From assembly GCA_051649605.1 (NCBI GenBank), contig JBOFHK010000016.1:1-50176 (forward strand): a stretch of 50,176 nucleotides of DNA, given 5' to 3'. Under the pieces are notes generated by a model. It saw only the letters and a list, made by a program, of their open reading frames with translations, was not told the origin of the DNA and did not search any database. Each line of letters begins with the position of its first letter. Positions within the stretch are counted from its first letter, which is position 1. The stretch is from Brevinema_A sp051649605. GTDB lineage: Bacteria > Spirochaetota > Brevinematia > Brevinematales > Brevinemataceae. The translations under genes and the position numbers were made by a program. Shown here in pieces: positions 8,325 through 16,051 of this stretch.

Positions 8325-8355
8325 ATCATTTTTTGATTGGAATGATTTAATCATT
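8325..8355. promoter_or_regulatory. Candidate operators of the DeoR-type fructose regulator before its own gene
   Basis: ATCATTTTTTGATTG at 8325-8339 matches 15 bases of the site before fruK (read on the other strand). Directly after it, AATGATT-T-AATCATT (8341-8355) is a 15-bp palindrome whose edge overlaps the -35 hexamer of the promoter at 8354. Both are good candidates for autoregulatory binding sites. Confidence 0.5.
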
Positions 8356-8382
8356 GACGAAATTTCTCATTAGGTATATACT
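8354..8382 (+). promoter_or_regulatory. Promoter of the fructose operon regulator
   Basis: TTGACG (8354-8359) and TATACT (8377-8382) are 17 bp apart. The start point near 8389 leaves a short leader with AGAGG before the ATG at 8414. Confidence 0.65.
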
Positions 8383-8413
8383 AAATAAATATTGATGCTA
8401 AAGAGGTTATATT

Positions 8414-9187
8414 ATGATCAAAATACAGAGAATAAATAAGTTGAAATTAATGTTAGTACAAGAACATACGCTTTTTATTCCGCAGATTATCGAATTACTT
8501 GATATTTCTGAGCCTACGGCAAGACGATATATCAAATTTTTGATCGTAGAATCCAGTCAATATATCAGAATTCCTAATGGGATTGCTCTTAAAAACGAAA
8601 AAAAATCTATAGAATCTTTATTTGAAAAGAAGATATATATTTGTACAGAGGCAAAAAAAGCAATTGCGAGGGAGTGCGTAAAATATTTGGAAAAGACTGA
8701 TACCCTACTGCTTGATTCTGGTTCGAGTTGTTTTTATGTTGCACTACTGTTAGCTAATAAAAGTGCAAATATTGTTTCCACAGATATTTTAGTTGCCTTA
8801 GAGTTGAGTAAGCATAAAGAGATTGATTTACATTTGATTGGTGGTAGTTTACGACATGGGCACTATACTCTATTGGGTGATATGGCTTATCAAAATTTAC
8901 AGCAATTTCATTTCCCAGTAGCTATTATTTCAGCTGATGCGTTTGATATTAATTATGGACTTTCTAATGTTGAGATTTTAGAAGTTACGTCAAAACAAAT
9001 GATCCGTAATATTTGTGATACCTTGGTTGTACTACTGGATAGTTCTAAATTTGATAAAAAAGCATTTTATAAAGTTCTATCGTCTCATCAAATCGATGTT
9101 ATTATTACGGATAATAAGATTTCACAGGAACAAATACAGAAAATTCGAGATCAAAATATTACGCTCGTCATTGCTCAAGAAAATTAA
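8414..9187 (+). CDS. DeoR/GlpR-family transcriptional regulator (FruR-like)
   Basis: 257 residues, normal length for the DeoR family. The N-terminal helix-turn-helix includes FIPQIIELLDISEPTARRYIKFL (residues 17-39). The C-terminal sugar-phosphate sensor domain (DeoRC) shows LDSGSSCFYVA near residue 98-108 and VLLDSSKFDKKAF near 206-218. Such regulators bind phosphosugars like fructose-1-phosphate. It is the first gene of a cluster with 1-phosphofructokinase and fructose PTS genes, so it probably represses them. Operator-like sites lie upstream of it and upstream of fruK. Confidence 0.9.
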   Translation: MIKIQRINKLKLMLVQEHTLFIPQIIELLDISEPTARRYIKFLIVESSQYIRIPNGIALKNEKKSIESLFEKKIYICTEAKKAIARECVKYLEKTDTLLLDSGSSCFYVALLLANKSANIVSTDILVALELSKHKEIDLHLIGGSLRHGHYTLLGDMAYQNLQQFHFPVAIISADAFDINYGLSNVEILEVTSKQMIRNICDTLVVLLDSSKFDKKAFYKVLSSHQIDVIITDNKISQEQIQKIRDQNITLVIAQEN

Positions 9188-9196
9188 ATCAAAAAA

Positions 9197-9213
9197 CAAT
9201 CAAAAAATGATTG
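9197..9213. promoter_or_regulatory. Candidate FruR operator before fruK
   Basis: CAATCA-AAAAA-TGATTG is a perfect 6-bp inverted repeat with 5-bp spacer, ending inside the -35 hexamer of the fruK promoter. Its reverse complement contains the same 15-mer seen at 8325-8339. Confidence 0.55.
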
Positions 9214-9239
9214 ACTAGAATCGTTTTTTGGGGTATAAT
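9211..9239 (+). promoter_or_regulatory. Promoter of fruK-fruA-EIIA
   Basis: TTGACT (9211-9216) and TATAAT (9234-9239) are 17 bp apart, close to consensus. It lets the kinase and transporter genes be transcribed apart from the regulator gene, which ends at 9187. Confidence 0.75.
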
Positions 9240-9301
9240 TTGATATAAAATGATTTTTATAAAAATATATAATTATGTTTATGGAGGACTGGAAAAAAGA
9301 T

Positions 9302-10231
9302 ATGTTAAATATGAATTCTATTTATACATTGACCATGAATCCAGCAATTGATCTTTTTATTAGTATGGATGATCTAAAACCCTATGTGGTTAATAGAACC
9401 AACTCCGAAACCTATCAAGAAAATGGCAAAGCAGTGAATATTTCTCGTGTCTTAAAAAGAATGGGAATTGATTCAGTTGCTTTAGGTTTTCTTGGGGGTT
9501 TTTCAGGTAAGTTTATCCAAGATCGGTTGCAAGCTCTTCATATAGGGACAGATTTTGTGGAGATTAATGGAACAACAAGAATCAATGTCTTTCTCAAGGC
9601 AGAACATGAGTATAAAATTGTTAATAAAGGTCCTAGTATTCTTCGAGCAAGCTTGGAACAACTGTTTGATAAAATTAAAGAGATTCCCCAAAATTCTGTC
9701 TTATTTATTTCAGGAAGTCTCCCCTTAGGTATTGATTTTGATGTTTATCATCGTATATTTTCGTTAATTAAAGGTAAAAATATCAAACTTGCCTTAGATA
9801 TTAGTGATTCTCGACTCGTACAACTTTGTCCTTATAAATTTTTTATTATCAAGCCCAATAGAGAAGAGTTAGCTCATTATTTTAATATTGATCAAGCTCT
9901 TGATGTGGAAGCAGTAATCTTTTATGGACGTAAATTATTGGAACTTGGTTGCCAGCGGGTGATTGTTTCATTAGATGTAGATGGCTTGATTTATCTTGAC
10001 TCCTCTCGAACGATTCATGTTAATGCTCCACAAGGAACAGTCGTCAATACGACTTGTGCAGGAGATACTTTATTGGCTACGTTCATTGGAAAAACTCTTT
10101 TGGGTCATTCATTAGAAGACTCTTTAATATTTGCTTCTGCGAGCGCCTCATCAACCGCGTTTACAGAAGATATAACAGACTTTGCAGATGTAGAAAAACT
10201 TTCTTCACAAATAAAAATAACGGAGATGTAA
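9302..10231 (+). CDS. fruK: 1-phosphofructokinase
   Basis: A PfkB-family sugar kinase of about 309 residues that turns fructose-1-phosphate into fructose-1,6-bisphosphate. The N-terminal IYTLTMNPAIDLFI is the family signature, NGKAVNISRVL carries the substrate-binding Gly/Asn, and NTTCAGDTLLATFIG near the C-terminus holds the catalytic aspartate (CAGD in place of the commoner GAGD). The open frame starts at 9275, but that ATG has no ribosome site. ATG at 9302 or 9311 gives the usual N-terminus; GGAGG at 9283-9287 is a little far upstream, so the exact start is uncertain. The stop lies 1 bp before the EIIBC start. The neighbouring fructose PTS makes fructose-1-phosphate the likely substrate, though tagatose-6-phosphate kinases look similar. 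Confidence 0.9.
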   Translation: MLNMNSIYTLTMNPAIDLFISMDDLKPYVVNRTNSETYQENGKAVNISRVLKRMGIDSVALGFLGGFSGKFIQDRLQALHIGTDFVEINGTTRINVFLKAEHEYKIVNKGPSILRASLEQLFDKIKEIPQNSVLFISGSLPLGIDFDVYHRIFSLIKGKNIKLALDISDSRLVQLCPYKFFIIKPNREELAHYFNIDQALDVEAVIFYGRKLLELGCQRVIVSLDVDGLIYLDSSRTIHVNAPQGTVVNTTCAGDTLLATFIGKTLLGHSLEDSLIFASASASSTAFTEDITDFADVEKLSSQIKITEM

Positions 10232-10232
10232 G

Positions 10233-11618
10233 ATGAAATTTATTATTGCTGTTACAGGTTGTCCTACTGGGGTTGCTCATACTTTTATGGCTGAAAGTGC
10301 TCTCAAAAAAGCTGCAGAAGAATTAGGATTAGATATTAAAGTAGAAACACATGGTCAAGCAGGTATCAAAAATCGAATATCTTCTGAAGATATCGAAAGA
10401 GCTATTGGGGTGATTGTTGCAGCTGATAAAAATGTTGAGGCAGAGCGATTTGTTGGAATGCCTATTGTTGAGGTAGGGGTATCAAAAGCAATCAAAACTC
10501 CCCATGCTCTTATTGAAAATATTTTAGAACAAACAAAATCTTCTAACCATGTCCCCAATATTAAAAACTCTCTCGGATCTAATAAAGTACAAGCGATCAC
10601 TGATACCTCTATTGGTCAAAAAATCTATCGGCATTTAATGAATGGAATTTCCCATATGTTACCTTTTGTAGTTGGAGGAGGGGTATTAATTGCTAGTTCT
10701 TTTTTATTTGGAATATTTTCGGCTGATCCCCAACACGAAACGTATCACCCAATTGCTGGTCTCTTAATGAGTACAGGGGGATTGGGTTTCCAGCTCATGG
10801 TGCCTGTATTGTCTGCGTTTATTGGACAGTCGATTGCAGGAAGGTCAGGTTTTGTAACGGGATTTATTGGTGGAATGATCGCTCATGATGGGGGATCTGG
10901 ATTCTTAGGTGGTATTACAAGTGGTTTTATTTCTGGTGGTATTATGCTTGGTATCCAAAAACTTTTGGAACGAATTCCCACATCATTAGAAGGGATGAAA
11001 GCCATTTTTCTCTATCCAGTATTGGGATTCTTAGGAATTGGTATAATTATGTATTTTATCAATGCTCCCATGGGGATGATCAACGAACAAATGAAGATTT
11101 TTTTAAGTTCTTTCCAAAATTCCAATCCTATCATTTTGGGTATTTTAGTTGGCTCGATGTGTGCCTTTGATATGGGAGGTCCTGTTAATAAGGCTGCTTA
11201 TGTTACAGGAACGGCACTATTAGCTGAAGGGAACTTCTACTTTATGGCGGGTGTTTCTGCTGCATGTATCTCCCCTCCAATAGTCATTGCTTTGGCAACA
11301 ACTCTCTTCAAAGATAAATTTTCGGAAGAACAATTAAACGCAGGTCGAGTAAATTATATCTTAGGGGCGACACATATTACGGAAGGAGCGATTCCTTTTG
11401 CTGCGGAGCGACCTTGGCTTGTGATTCCTATTTTGATGTTAGGTTCTTCTCTCTCAGCGATTTTAACCTTTTTGGCTCGTGTACAAGTTCCTGCTCCTCA
11501 TGGTGGGTTCTTGGTGTTACCTATTGTAGCAAATGGATTGATGTGGGTACTATCAATTTTTGTGGGCTCTTTAATAGCAGCAATTTTATATGGACTATCA
11601 AGAAAAAAAATAACTTAG
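10233..11618 (+). CDS. fruA: PTS fructose-specific EIIBC
   Basis: 461 residues. The N-terminal IIB domain (about residues 1-100) has the phosphorylated cysteine C10 in FIIAVTGCPTGVAHTFMA. After a linker, the IIC membrane domain (about 130-455) contains LPFVVGGGVLIA, GFIGGMIAHDGGSGFLGG and CAFDMGGPVNKAAY, all typical of fructose permeases. There is no fused IIA; that is encoded by the next gene. GGAG lies 7 nt before the ATG, within the end of fruK. It imports fructose as fructose-1-phosphate. Membrane-located; confidence in the family is high. Confidence 0.95.
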   Translation: MKFIIAVTGCPTGVAHTFMAESALKKAAEELGLDIKVETHGQAGIKNRISSEDIERAIGVIVAADKNVEAERFVGMPIVEVGVSKAIKTPHALIENILEQTKSSNHVPNIKNSLGSNKVQAITDTSIGQKIYRHLMNGISHMLPFVVGGGVLIASSFLFGIFSADPQHETYHPIAGLLMSTGGLGFQLMVPVLSAFIGQSIAGRSGFVTGFIGGMIAHDGGSGFLGGITSGFISGGIMLGIQKLLERIPTSLEGMKAIFLYPVLGFLGIGIIMYFINAPMGMINEQMKIFLSSFQNSNPIILGILVGSMCAFDMGGPVNKAAYVTGTALLAEGNFYFMAGVSAACISPPIVIALATTLFKDKFSEEQLNAGRVNYILGATHITEGAIPFAAERPWLVIPILMLGSSLSAILTFLARVQVPAPHGGFLVLPIVANGLMWVLSIFVGSLIAAILYGLSRKKIT

Positions 11619-11631
11619 AAAGGGGAATAAA

Positions 11632-12099
11632 ATGGATATTTCTTCATTACTAAAAATTGATTATATTGCATGCTATGATAGTCTTAGAGACCAGAGTCAG
11701 GTTTTTGAAAGTATTGTTGATATAGCAATCCAATCAGGAAGTAAGCTAGATAAAAGCACGATTGTAGCAAAATTTCAAGCGAGAGAAGAACAAGGGACAA
11801 CAGGATTATTAGATGGTTTTGCAATTCCCCACGCTCAAGATTCCTCGATTACAGAAGCAAAAATTATTATTTTAAGCTCTCAAACCTCAATTCTTTGGGA
11901 AACGCTTGATGATCAAGAAGTAAGGTTCGTGTTTGGGTTGTTGATCCCTTCTGCAAACAAAAATGATCTCCACCTCGATATTTTAGCAAAAATTGCTAGC
12001 CTTTTAATGAACGAAGATTTTCGAAACGAAATCAAAAACACTTCTAATAGAAATGAAATTTTTGAAGTTTTGTTAAAGTATAGCGAAGGCAGTCTGTAA
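11632..12099 (+). CDS. PTS fructose-type EIIA
   Basis: 155 residues of a stand-alone fructose/mannitol-type EIIA domain. The phosphorylated histidine is H67 in LLDGFAIPHAQDS. It sits 13 bp after the EIIBC gene with an AGAAAGGGG ribosome site, and it supplies phosphate to that permease. With it the fructose system (IIA, IIBC, kinase, regulator) is complete. No HPr domain is fused. Confidence 0.92.
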   Translation: MDISSLLKIDYIACYDSLRDQSQVFESIVDIAIQSGSKLDKSTIVAKFQAREEQGTTGLLDGFAIPHAQDSSITEAKIIILSSQTSILWETLDDQEVRFVFGLLIPSANKNDLHLDILAKIASLLMNEDFRNEIKNTSNRNEIFEVLLKYSEGSL

Positions 12100-12202
12100 T
12101 TACTATATAAGATATTTATAGGAATATTATTAAAAATACCTTCAAAATTTTATATGAGCTATTTTCTCCTAAATAAAAGGAATCTACCCTATAAGAAAGT
12201 AA

Positions 12203-13282
12203 TTAAAAACTATAAGGGAGCATATTTTGGGTATCTAGTTGCTCTCCATTTTGTCCTATAGGAATATTAAGCTTATTGGCATAGCGACGATAAAACATAA
12301 TACGACGACTGACTGTACGATCCTTTGCGTCTGTACCCCCTTCAATAGCTCCCGCTTCATGAAAGCCATTAATCAGAACAATAGAATGCCCAAATCCCCA
12401 ACTATTAATATGGGTGGCTTTGAAACTATCTTTATACATTATTTGATGGATCGATGGTTTTGGTGCTTGAGGCATCATCCAAAACCAAATAGCCGACATA
12501 AATCCTAATTTTCCATCATGTAAGATTCTATCAGGGTCTTGTAAAAGGATATTTTTATCCCCTAGTATAGCAGCACTAAAAGCCCCATAATTGAAGTTCC
12601 AGCTAAGCTGAATGGGGCCTCTTCCATGATAAGAGGTAACAGGAAAACGCTCTTGACCTTCTTTTTTGGATCCTGATGGGTATATTAAAGGGGTAGGATT
12701 GGGAGGAAACCACGTAAAACTAGCATCTTGATAAAAATGTCCAGGAGTCCCCCAATCTGGGTATCGTTCAAAGATTAATTCTTCACGAAAAAACAATGCA
12801 TAGGAGTCTTCGCCCTGCCCTTCGCCCACTTCATGAGAAATATTTGCTAAAAAAGCAAGAAGCTCACGATTTTGATCAACCTTAGAAGTATTAGGGCGAT
12901 TGGCAAAATGTAAAAAATCGATTTCATTTGTAAAAGTACCGCTTCCAGGGTAGCTATATATTTCTTGCCATATCTTATCTTTTTTGGTATCCATTCGATA
13001 GACGGTGATTAGTCCTTCTTTGGCGATTTCGCGTAATTTAATATTACGAAGTTCTTTTAGGGCTTGGGTAAAGTTTTCATAGGAATAGTAATCGCTTTTC
13101 ATCGAAGGATAGTATATATTAAGATTTGTATAGGATTCATTCCATACAGATCCATATCCCCAACGTTGAGGGAAAAATATTTCCCACTGTGTTTTTACAA
13201 TAGGGATATCAGAAATCCCAGAATTGTCTTTCATGCTACAAGATATTAGAAAAAAACAAAAAATAATAAATATATGCTTCAT
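12203..13282 (-). CDS. GH19 chitinase-like lipoprotein
   Basis: 359 residues. A signal peptide ends in the lipobox FLISC with C15, so the protein is a lipoprotein. The remainder matches glycoside hydrolase family 19: FLANISHEVGEG holds the probable catalytic acid E151, YALFFREEL holds the second conserved glutamate (E167 or E168), and YHGRGPIQLSWNFNYG and GFMSAIWFWM are strong family signatures. GH19 enzymes cut chitin or related beta-1,4-GlcNAc polymers, and some relatives attack peptidoglycan. The start at 13282 has AGGAG with 6-nt spacing; the ATG at 13288 touches the ribosome site. The gene stands alone, convergent with the fructose operon. The family is clear; the natural substrate is open. 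Confidence 0.85.
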   Translation of the reverse strand: MKHIFIIFCFFLISCSMKDNSGISDIPIVKTQWEIFFPQRWGYGSVWNESYTNLNIYYPSMKSDYYSYENFTQALKELRNIKLREIAKEGLITVYRMDTKKDKIWQEIYSYPGSGTFTNEIDFLHFANRPNTSKVDQNRELLAFLANISHEVGEGQGEDSYALFFREELIFERYPDWGTPGHFYQDASFTWFPPNPTPLIYPSGSKKEGQERFPVTSYHGRGPIQLSWNFNYGAFSAAILGDKNILLQDPDRILHDGKLGFMSAIWFWMMPQAPKPSIHQIMYKDSFKATHINSWGFGHSIVLINGFHEAGAIEGGTDAKDRTVSRRIMFYRRYANKLNIPIGQNGEQLDTQNMLPYSF

Positions 13283-13369
13283 CACCATCTCCTTTATAAA
13301 ATATCCATAATATATTGTGAGGAATCTTTAACCTAGAAAATAGTAAAACAATAGTATAATAGACTATTA

Positions 13370-14170
13370 CTACAAATAAAAATGCTTAAAATCTACTTTA
13401 CGTTTGATGCCAGCACCGTATTTATATAGGAGATCAATCACATCTGTGGTTTCTGTATACTGAGCCAGGTAGAGAGCATTTACATCCTTATTATTGAATA
13501 AGTGTGGAGAAACCCCATGTTCTAATAGTAACTGGACAAGCTCTGTTCTTAATTTTTTTTTAGAACGAGCTTTGAGGATTGGAGTATCATCATCAACAAT
13601 ATAATCATAAAAAACAGCCATTAGCAAGGAATTACCAAAAACATCTTGAACGTTGATATTGTTTTCTAATGGGAGAAGATACTTAACTATTTCTATATTA
13701 CCTCGTACGATAGCGTTGAATAATGGAGATTGATTATACTGATTTTTTAGTGATGGATCAGCTCCATTTTCTACTAAAAATTTGACAGCATCAAGGTATC
13801 TCCATGTTGCTCCAAATAACGCTGTTTTTCCTTCGCTATTTCGACTATTAATATCTATACCTTTTCTTAGAGGAATGGCTAATAGTTCTATTTGTCCATC
13901 AGAAGCTAAGCGTATAAAAAAATCTGTATTGATTCCTATGCCTTGTTCCAGTAAAAATTTTAGATCTTCTGTATACCCTAAGGTAAGCATCCTCTCATAT
14001 ATATTAAGGCCACAATATTCCTCACGAATATCAAAATCATAACCATCTGCTAAACGTTGTTTGACGAATTCTCTATCTACACGCCCCGTGTCTATAACAC
14101 CGTAGCTAATAGTATGGTTCCTTATAATATTAAAACTTATGAGAAGAAAATAGATATATTTTTTTATAAT
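13370..14170 (-). CDS. Ankyrin-repeat protein, probably with a signal peptide and a non-standard start
   Basis: The ankyrin part has about five repeats, for example EGKTALFGATWRYLDAVKFLVENGADP, NQSPLFNAIVRGNIEIVKYLL and TELVQLLLEHGVSPH. The first usual start is an ATG at 13990 (206 aa), but that cuts a repeat, and the frame stays open upstream to 14233. The upstream codons read IIKKYIYFLLISFNII, a good signal-peptide core. They are preceded by AAGGA at 14179-14175, with an ATT (14170) or ATA (14167) at normal spacing and no ATG, GTG or TTG. So the real gene probably starts there with a rare codon, or its start has mutated. It follows the GT39 gene by about 46 bp. Ankyrin proteins bind other proteins; nothing more specific can be said. 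Confidence 0.6.
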   Translation of the reverse strand: MIKKYIYFLLISFNIIRNHTISYGVIDTGRVDREFVKQRLADGYDFDIREEYCGLNIYERMLTLGYTEDLKFLLEQGIGINTDFFIRLASDGQIELLAIPLRKGIDINSRNSEGKTALFGATWRYLDAVKFLVENGADPSLKNQYNQSPLFNAIVRGNIEIVKYLLPLENNINVQDVFGNSLLMAVFYDYIVDDDTPILKARSKKKLRTELVQLLLEHGVSPHLFNNKDVNALYLAQYTETTDVIDLLYKYGAGIKRKVDFKHFYL

Positions 14171-14216
14171 AAGATCCTTATAATATCTTTTTTGATTTTT
14201 TAGTAATTTGATGGTT

Positions 14217-15782
14217 CTATTGTTGATTGAGTACTAAATTTCTTTGAATATTGGTTAGCGATTCCATATAAAAAAGATGCCATGTTCTTGTGGGCTTACC
14301 ATTTCGATAGGAGATAAAATTTGTTAGGTATTGGTGATTGACAAAATTACCGCTTATATAAGAAATGTCCGAGGAGCTTGTTAGGTAATATATATCTTTA
14401 TTCAAGTACTTGTCTTCAGGTTGGAAAAATTCATAGGATGAATTGGGCTTAGGATGCCAGTTAAGAAGTATGGAAGGGGTTTGAGGTTTTACATAAAAAT
14501 CAAATAAACTCGGTATATCATAACCTGATCCAGCAAGTACTATATTCTTCTTCATGTGCTTTTGATAATAATCTTTTAAATCTGTTCTAAAAACCTCAAA
14601 ATCATAGTATCGATTAATTGGATCACCTCTTAAGGGAATAACAGGGTAATAGAATTGTGTGATAAAAATACTAATAAAAATCAAAGAATAGAGAGAATTA
14701 ATGAAAAATAAGCCCTTCATTATCTTATTGTTCCAGTAATGAGATATTGTTTGAGCGACAATAAAAATTCCTCCTCCATACATTACTAGTCCCCAGTTGA
14801 GTTCTAAATGTCTATTGATTGATAATTGTATAAAATACAAGAGGGTAATGAAGGAAGAAACAGCAAAATAGAGTATTTTTGGATGTTTGATATTTCTAAA
14901 AAATACTAAGGGTGTTTTTATAATAAAAATAAGAAAAAATAAGGGAGTGATAAAAAGTAATTGAGCCAACCAAAACAAAAAAGTTTGAGTTATATTTCCA
15001 TTATTGGGAATCCGTATACTCATAAAATGGATAGGAGCAAAATCTGATTGAAATAAAAAAATAAGAAAAGGTGAATAAACTAATAGGGCAATAAGAAGGG
15101 ACAAATAAAACTCTTTTCTCTTAAATACTGCTCGATGAAATACTAAAATATAGATCATATAGGGAATAATAGCTAATGCAGCGGATACCTTAGATAGTAG
15201 TGCAAATCCCAAGAAAAATCCCGCCCCATAAAAATGTTTTGTATTGTTATAGAGGGCATCATAATAGAGCATGATTGCCATAATCAATGAAAAGAAAAAC
15301 GGAGTATCAATCGTCATAATAAAAGTAAGCCCTTGAAACATGATTGTTGTATTAAAAATAAGGATAGAAATAATCGCCATACGCTGATTAAAATTGCGTT
15401 TGCAGAAGTAATACATATACCATGAAACTATAACCATACTGATAATACTACCTATCCTTAGGGTAAAAGAATTTTCTCCAAAAACCCCTATAAAAAATCT
15501 CACAAAAAAACCTACGCCTGGTCCATGGTCATAGAATCCAAAAGGAAGATTTTTTGCCCATATATAATAATGAGCCTCATCAGACATAATAAGAGGATTA
15601 GCGATGAAGATAATACGAATAGTATAGGAAATACCAACAAATAAGAATACCCATAATAGGATTTTATCTTTATAAAAATTTTGTACTTTTGAGATTTTCA
15701 CTAGTGAGCTTCTATATTTATCTTTTTTAATCTGAGGTTGGGATAGATAGAGTATGATATATATATATATTATCATACTCAT
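14217..15782 (-). CDS. GT39-type (ArnT/PMT-like) membrane glycosyltransferase
   Basis: About 520 residues with ten or more membrane helices. The early loop SDEAHYYIWAKNLPFGFYDHGPGVGFF holds the acidic signature of dolichyl- or undecaprenyl-phosphate-sugar transferases (PF13231/PF02366 group). Later come FIMTIDTPFFF and ELNWGL, also family-like. Such enzymes add a lipid-linked sugar to lipids, glycans or proteins on the periplasmic face of the inner membrane. The start is uncertain: the frame can reach a TTG at 15821, the ATG at 15782 has no ribosome site, and a good promoter (15797-15769) lies over the first codons. A GTG at 15701, giving MKISKVQNFYKDK, is a real alternative. The acceptor is unknown. 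Confidence 0.8.
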   Translation of the reverse strand: MSMIIYIYIILYLSQPQIKKDKYRSSLVKISKVQNFYKDKILLWVFLFVGISYTIRIIFIANPLIMSDEAHYYIWAKNLPFGFYDHGPGVGFFVRFFIGVFGENSFTLRIGSIISMVIVSWYMYYFCKRNFNQRMAIISILIFNTTIMFQGLTFIMTIDTPFFFSLIMAIMLYYDALYNNTKHFYGAGFFLGFALLSKVSAALAIIPYMIYILVFHRAVFKRKEFYLSLLIALLVYSPFLIFLFQSDFAPIHFMSIRIPNNGNITQTFLFWLAQLLFITPLFFLIFIIKTPLVFFRNIKHPKILYFAVSSFITLLYFIQLSINRHLELNWGLVMYGGGIFIVAQTISHYWNNKIMKGLFFINSLYSLIFISIFITQFYYPVIPLRGDPINRYYDFEVFRTDLKDYYQKHMKKNIVLAGSGYDIPSLFDFYVKPQTPSILLNWHPKPNSSYEFFQPEDKYLNKDIYYLTSSSDISYISGNFVNHQYLTNFISYRNGKPTRTWHLFYMESLTNIQRNLVLNQQ

Positions 15783-15797
15783 AAATATAAAAGTCAA
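15769..15797 (-). promoter_or_regulatory. Promoter-like site overlapping the 5' end of the glycosyltransferase frame
   Basis: On the minus strand TTGACT (15797-15792) and GATAAT (15774-15769) are 17 bp apart. If used, transcription starts near 15762, after the ATGs at 15782 and 15776, and the protein would start at GTG 15701. Confidence 0.4.
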
Positions 15798-15840
15798 TAT
15801 TTTTGTCTTATTTATATACAATAGTGAAAAATTAGCGAAA

Positions 15841-15859
15841 TTTACAGATAATCTGTAAA
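15841..15859. promoter_or_regulatory. Inverted repeat, candidate operator upstream of the DUF4127 operon
   Basis: TTTACAGA-TAA-TCTGTAAA is a perfect 8-bp inverted repeat with a 3-bp spacer, ending 6 bp before the -35 of the plus-strand promoter at 15865. This is a typical place for a regulator site. No cognate regulator is encoded next to it. Confidence 0.4.
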
Positions 15860-15864
15860 AAATC

Positions 15865-15893
15865 TTGTATTTTTATTTAAGTTATTTTATAAT
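15865..15893 (+). promoter_or_regulatory. Promoter of the DUF4127-EIIC-sialyltransferase operon
   Basis: TTGTAT (15865-15870) and TATAAT (15888-15893) are 17 bp apart. The transcript would have a leader of about 150 nt before the ATG at 16052. Confidence 0.6.
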
Positions 15894-15983
15894 AGAAAAA
15901 GTATTTATCGATAATATTTGAATATTAAAGGTAATCTCAGTAATAATAAGGTGTCAAAAATAAATACCTAATATCGTCAATAA

Positions 15984-16037
15984 TACCAAATTGGTAATAT
16001 TTAAAATAAGTAGATCCTTATGGAAAATTGGATCTAC
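15984..16037 (+). promoter_or_regulatory. Leader with two inverted repeats before the DUF4127 gene
   Basis: TACCAA-A-TTGGTA (15984-15996) is a small palindrome, and GTAGATCC (16010-16017) pairs with GGATCTAC (16030-16037) around a 12-nt loop. The second hairpin ends just before the AGAGG ribosome site. No U-run follows, so it is not a normal terminator. It could be an operator or a leader RNA structure; I recognise no known riboswitch. Confidence 0.35.
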
Positions 16038-16051
16038 GAAGAGGATAAAGA

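Noticed and set aside
12100..12202. Searched for a terminator between the convergent EIIA and chitinase genes
   Set aside because: No convincing stem or T-run; nothing else found.
13350..13368. AATAGT...ACTATT hairpin right after the ankyrin stop
   Set aside because: Six weak pairs and no clean T-run; could be chance in AT-rich DNA.
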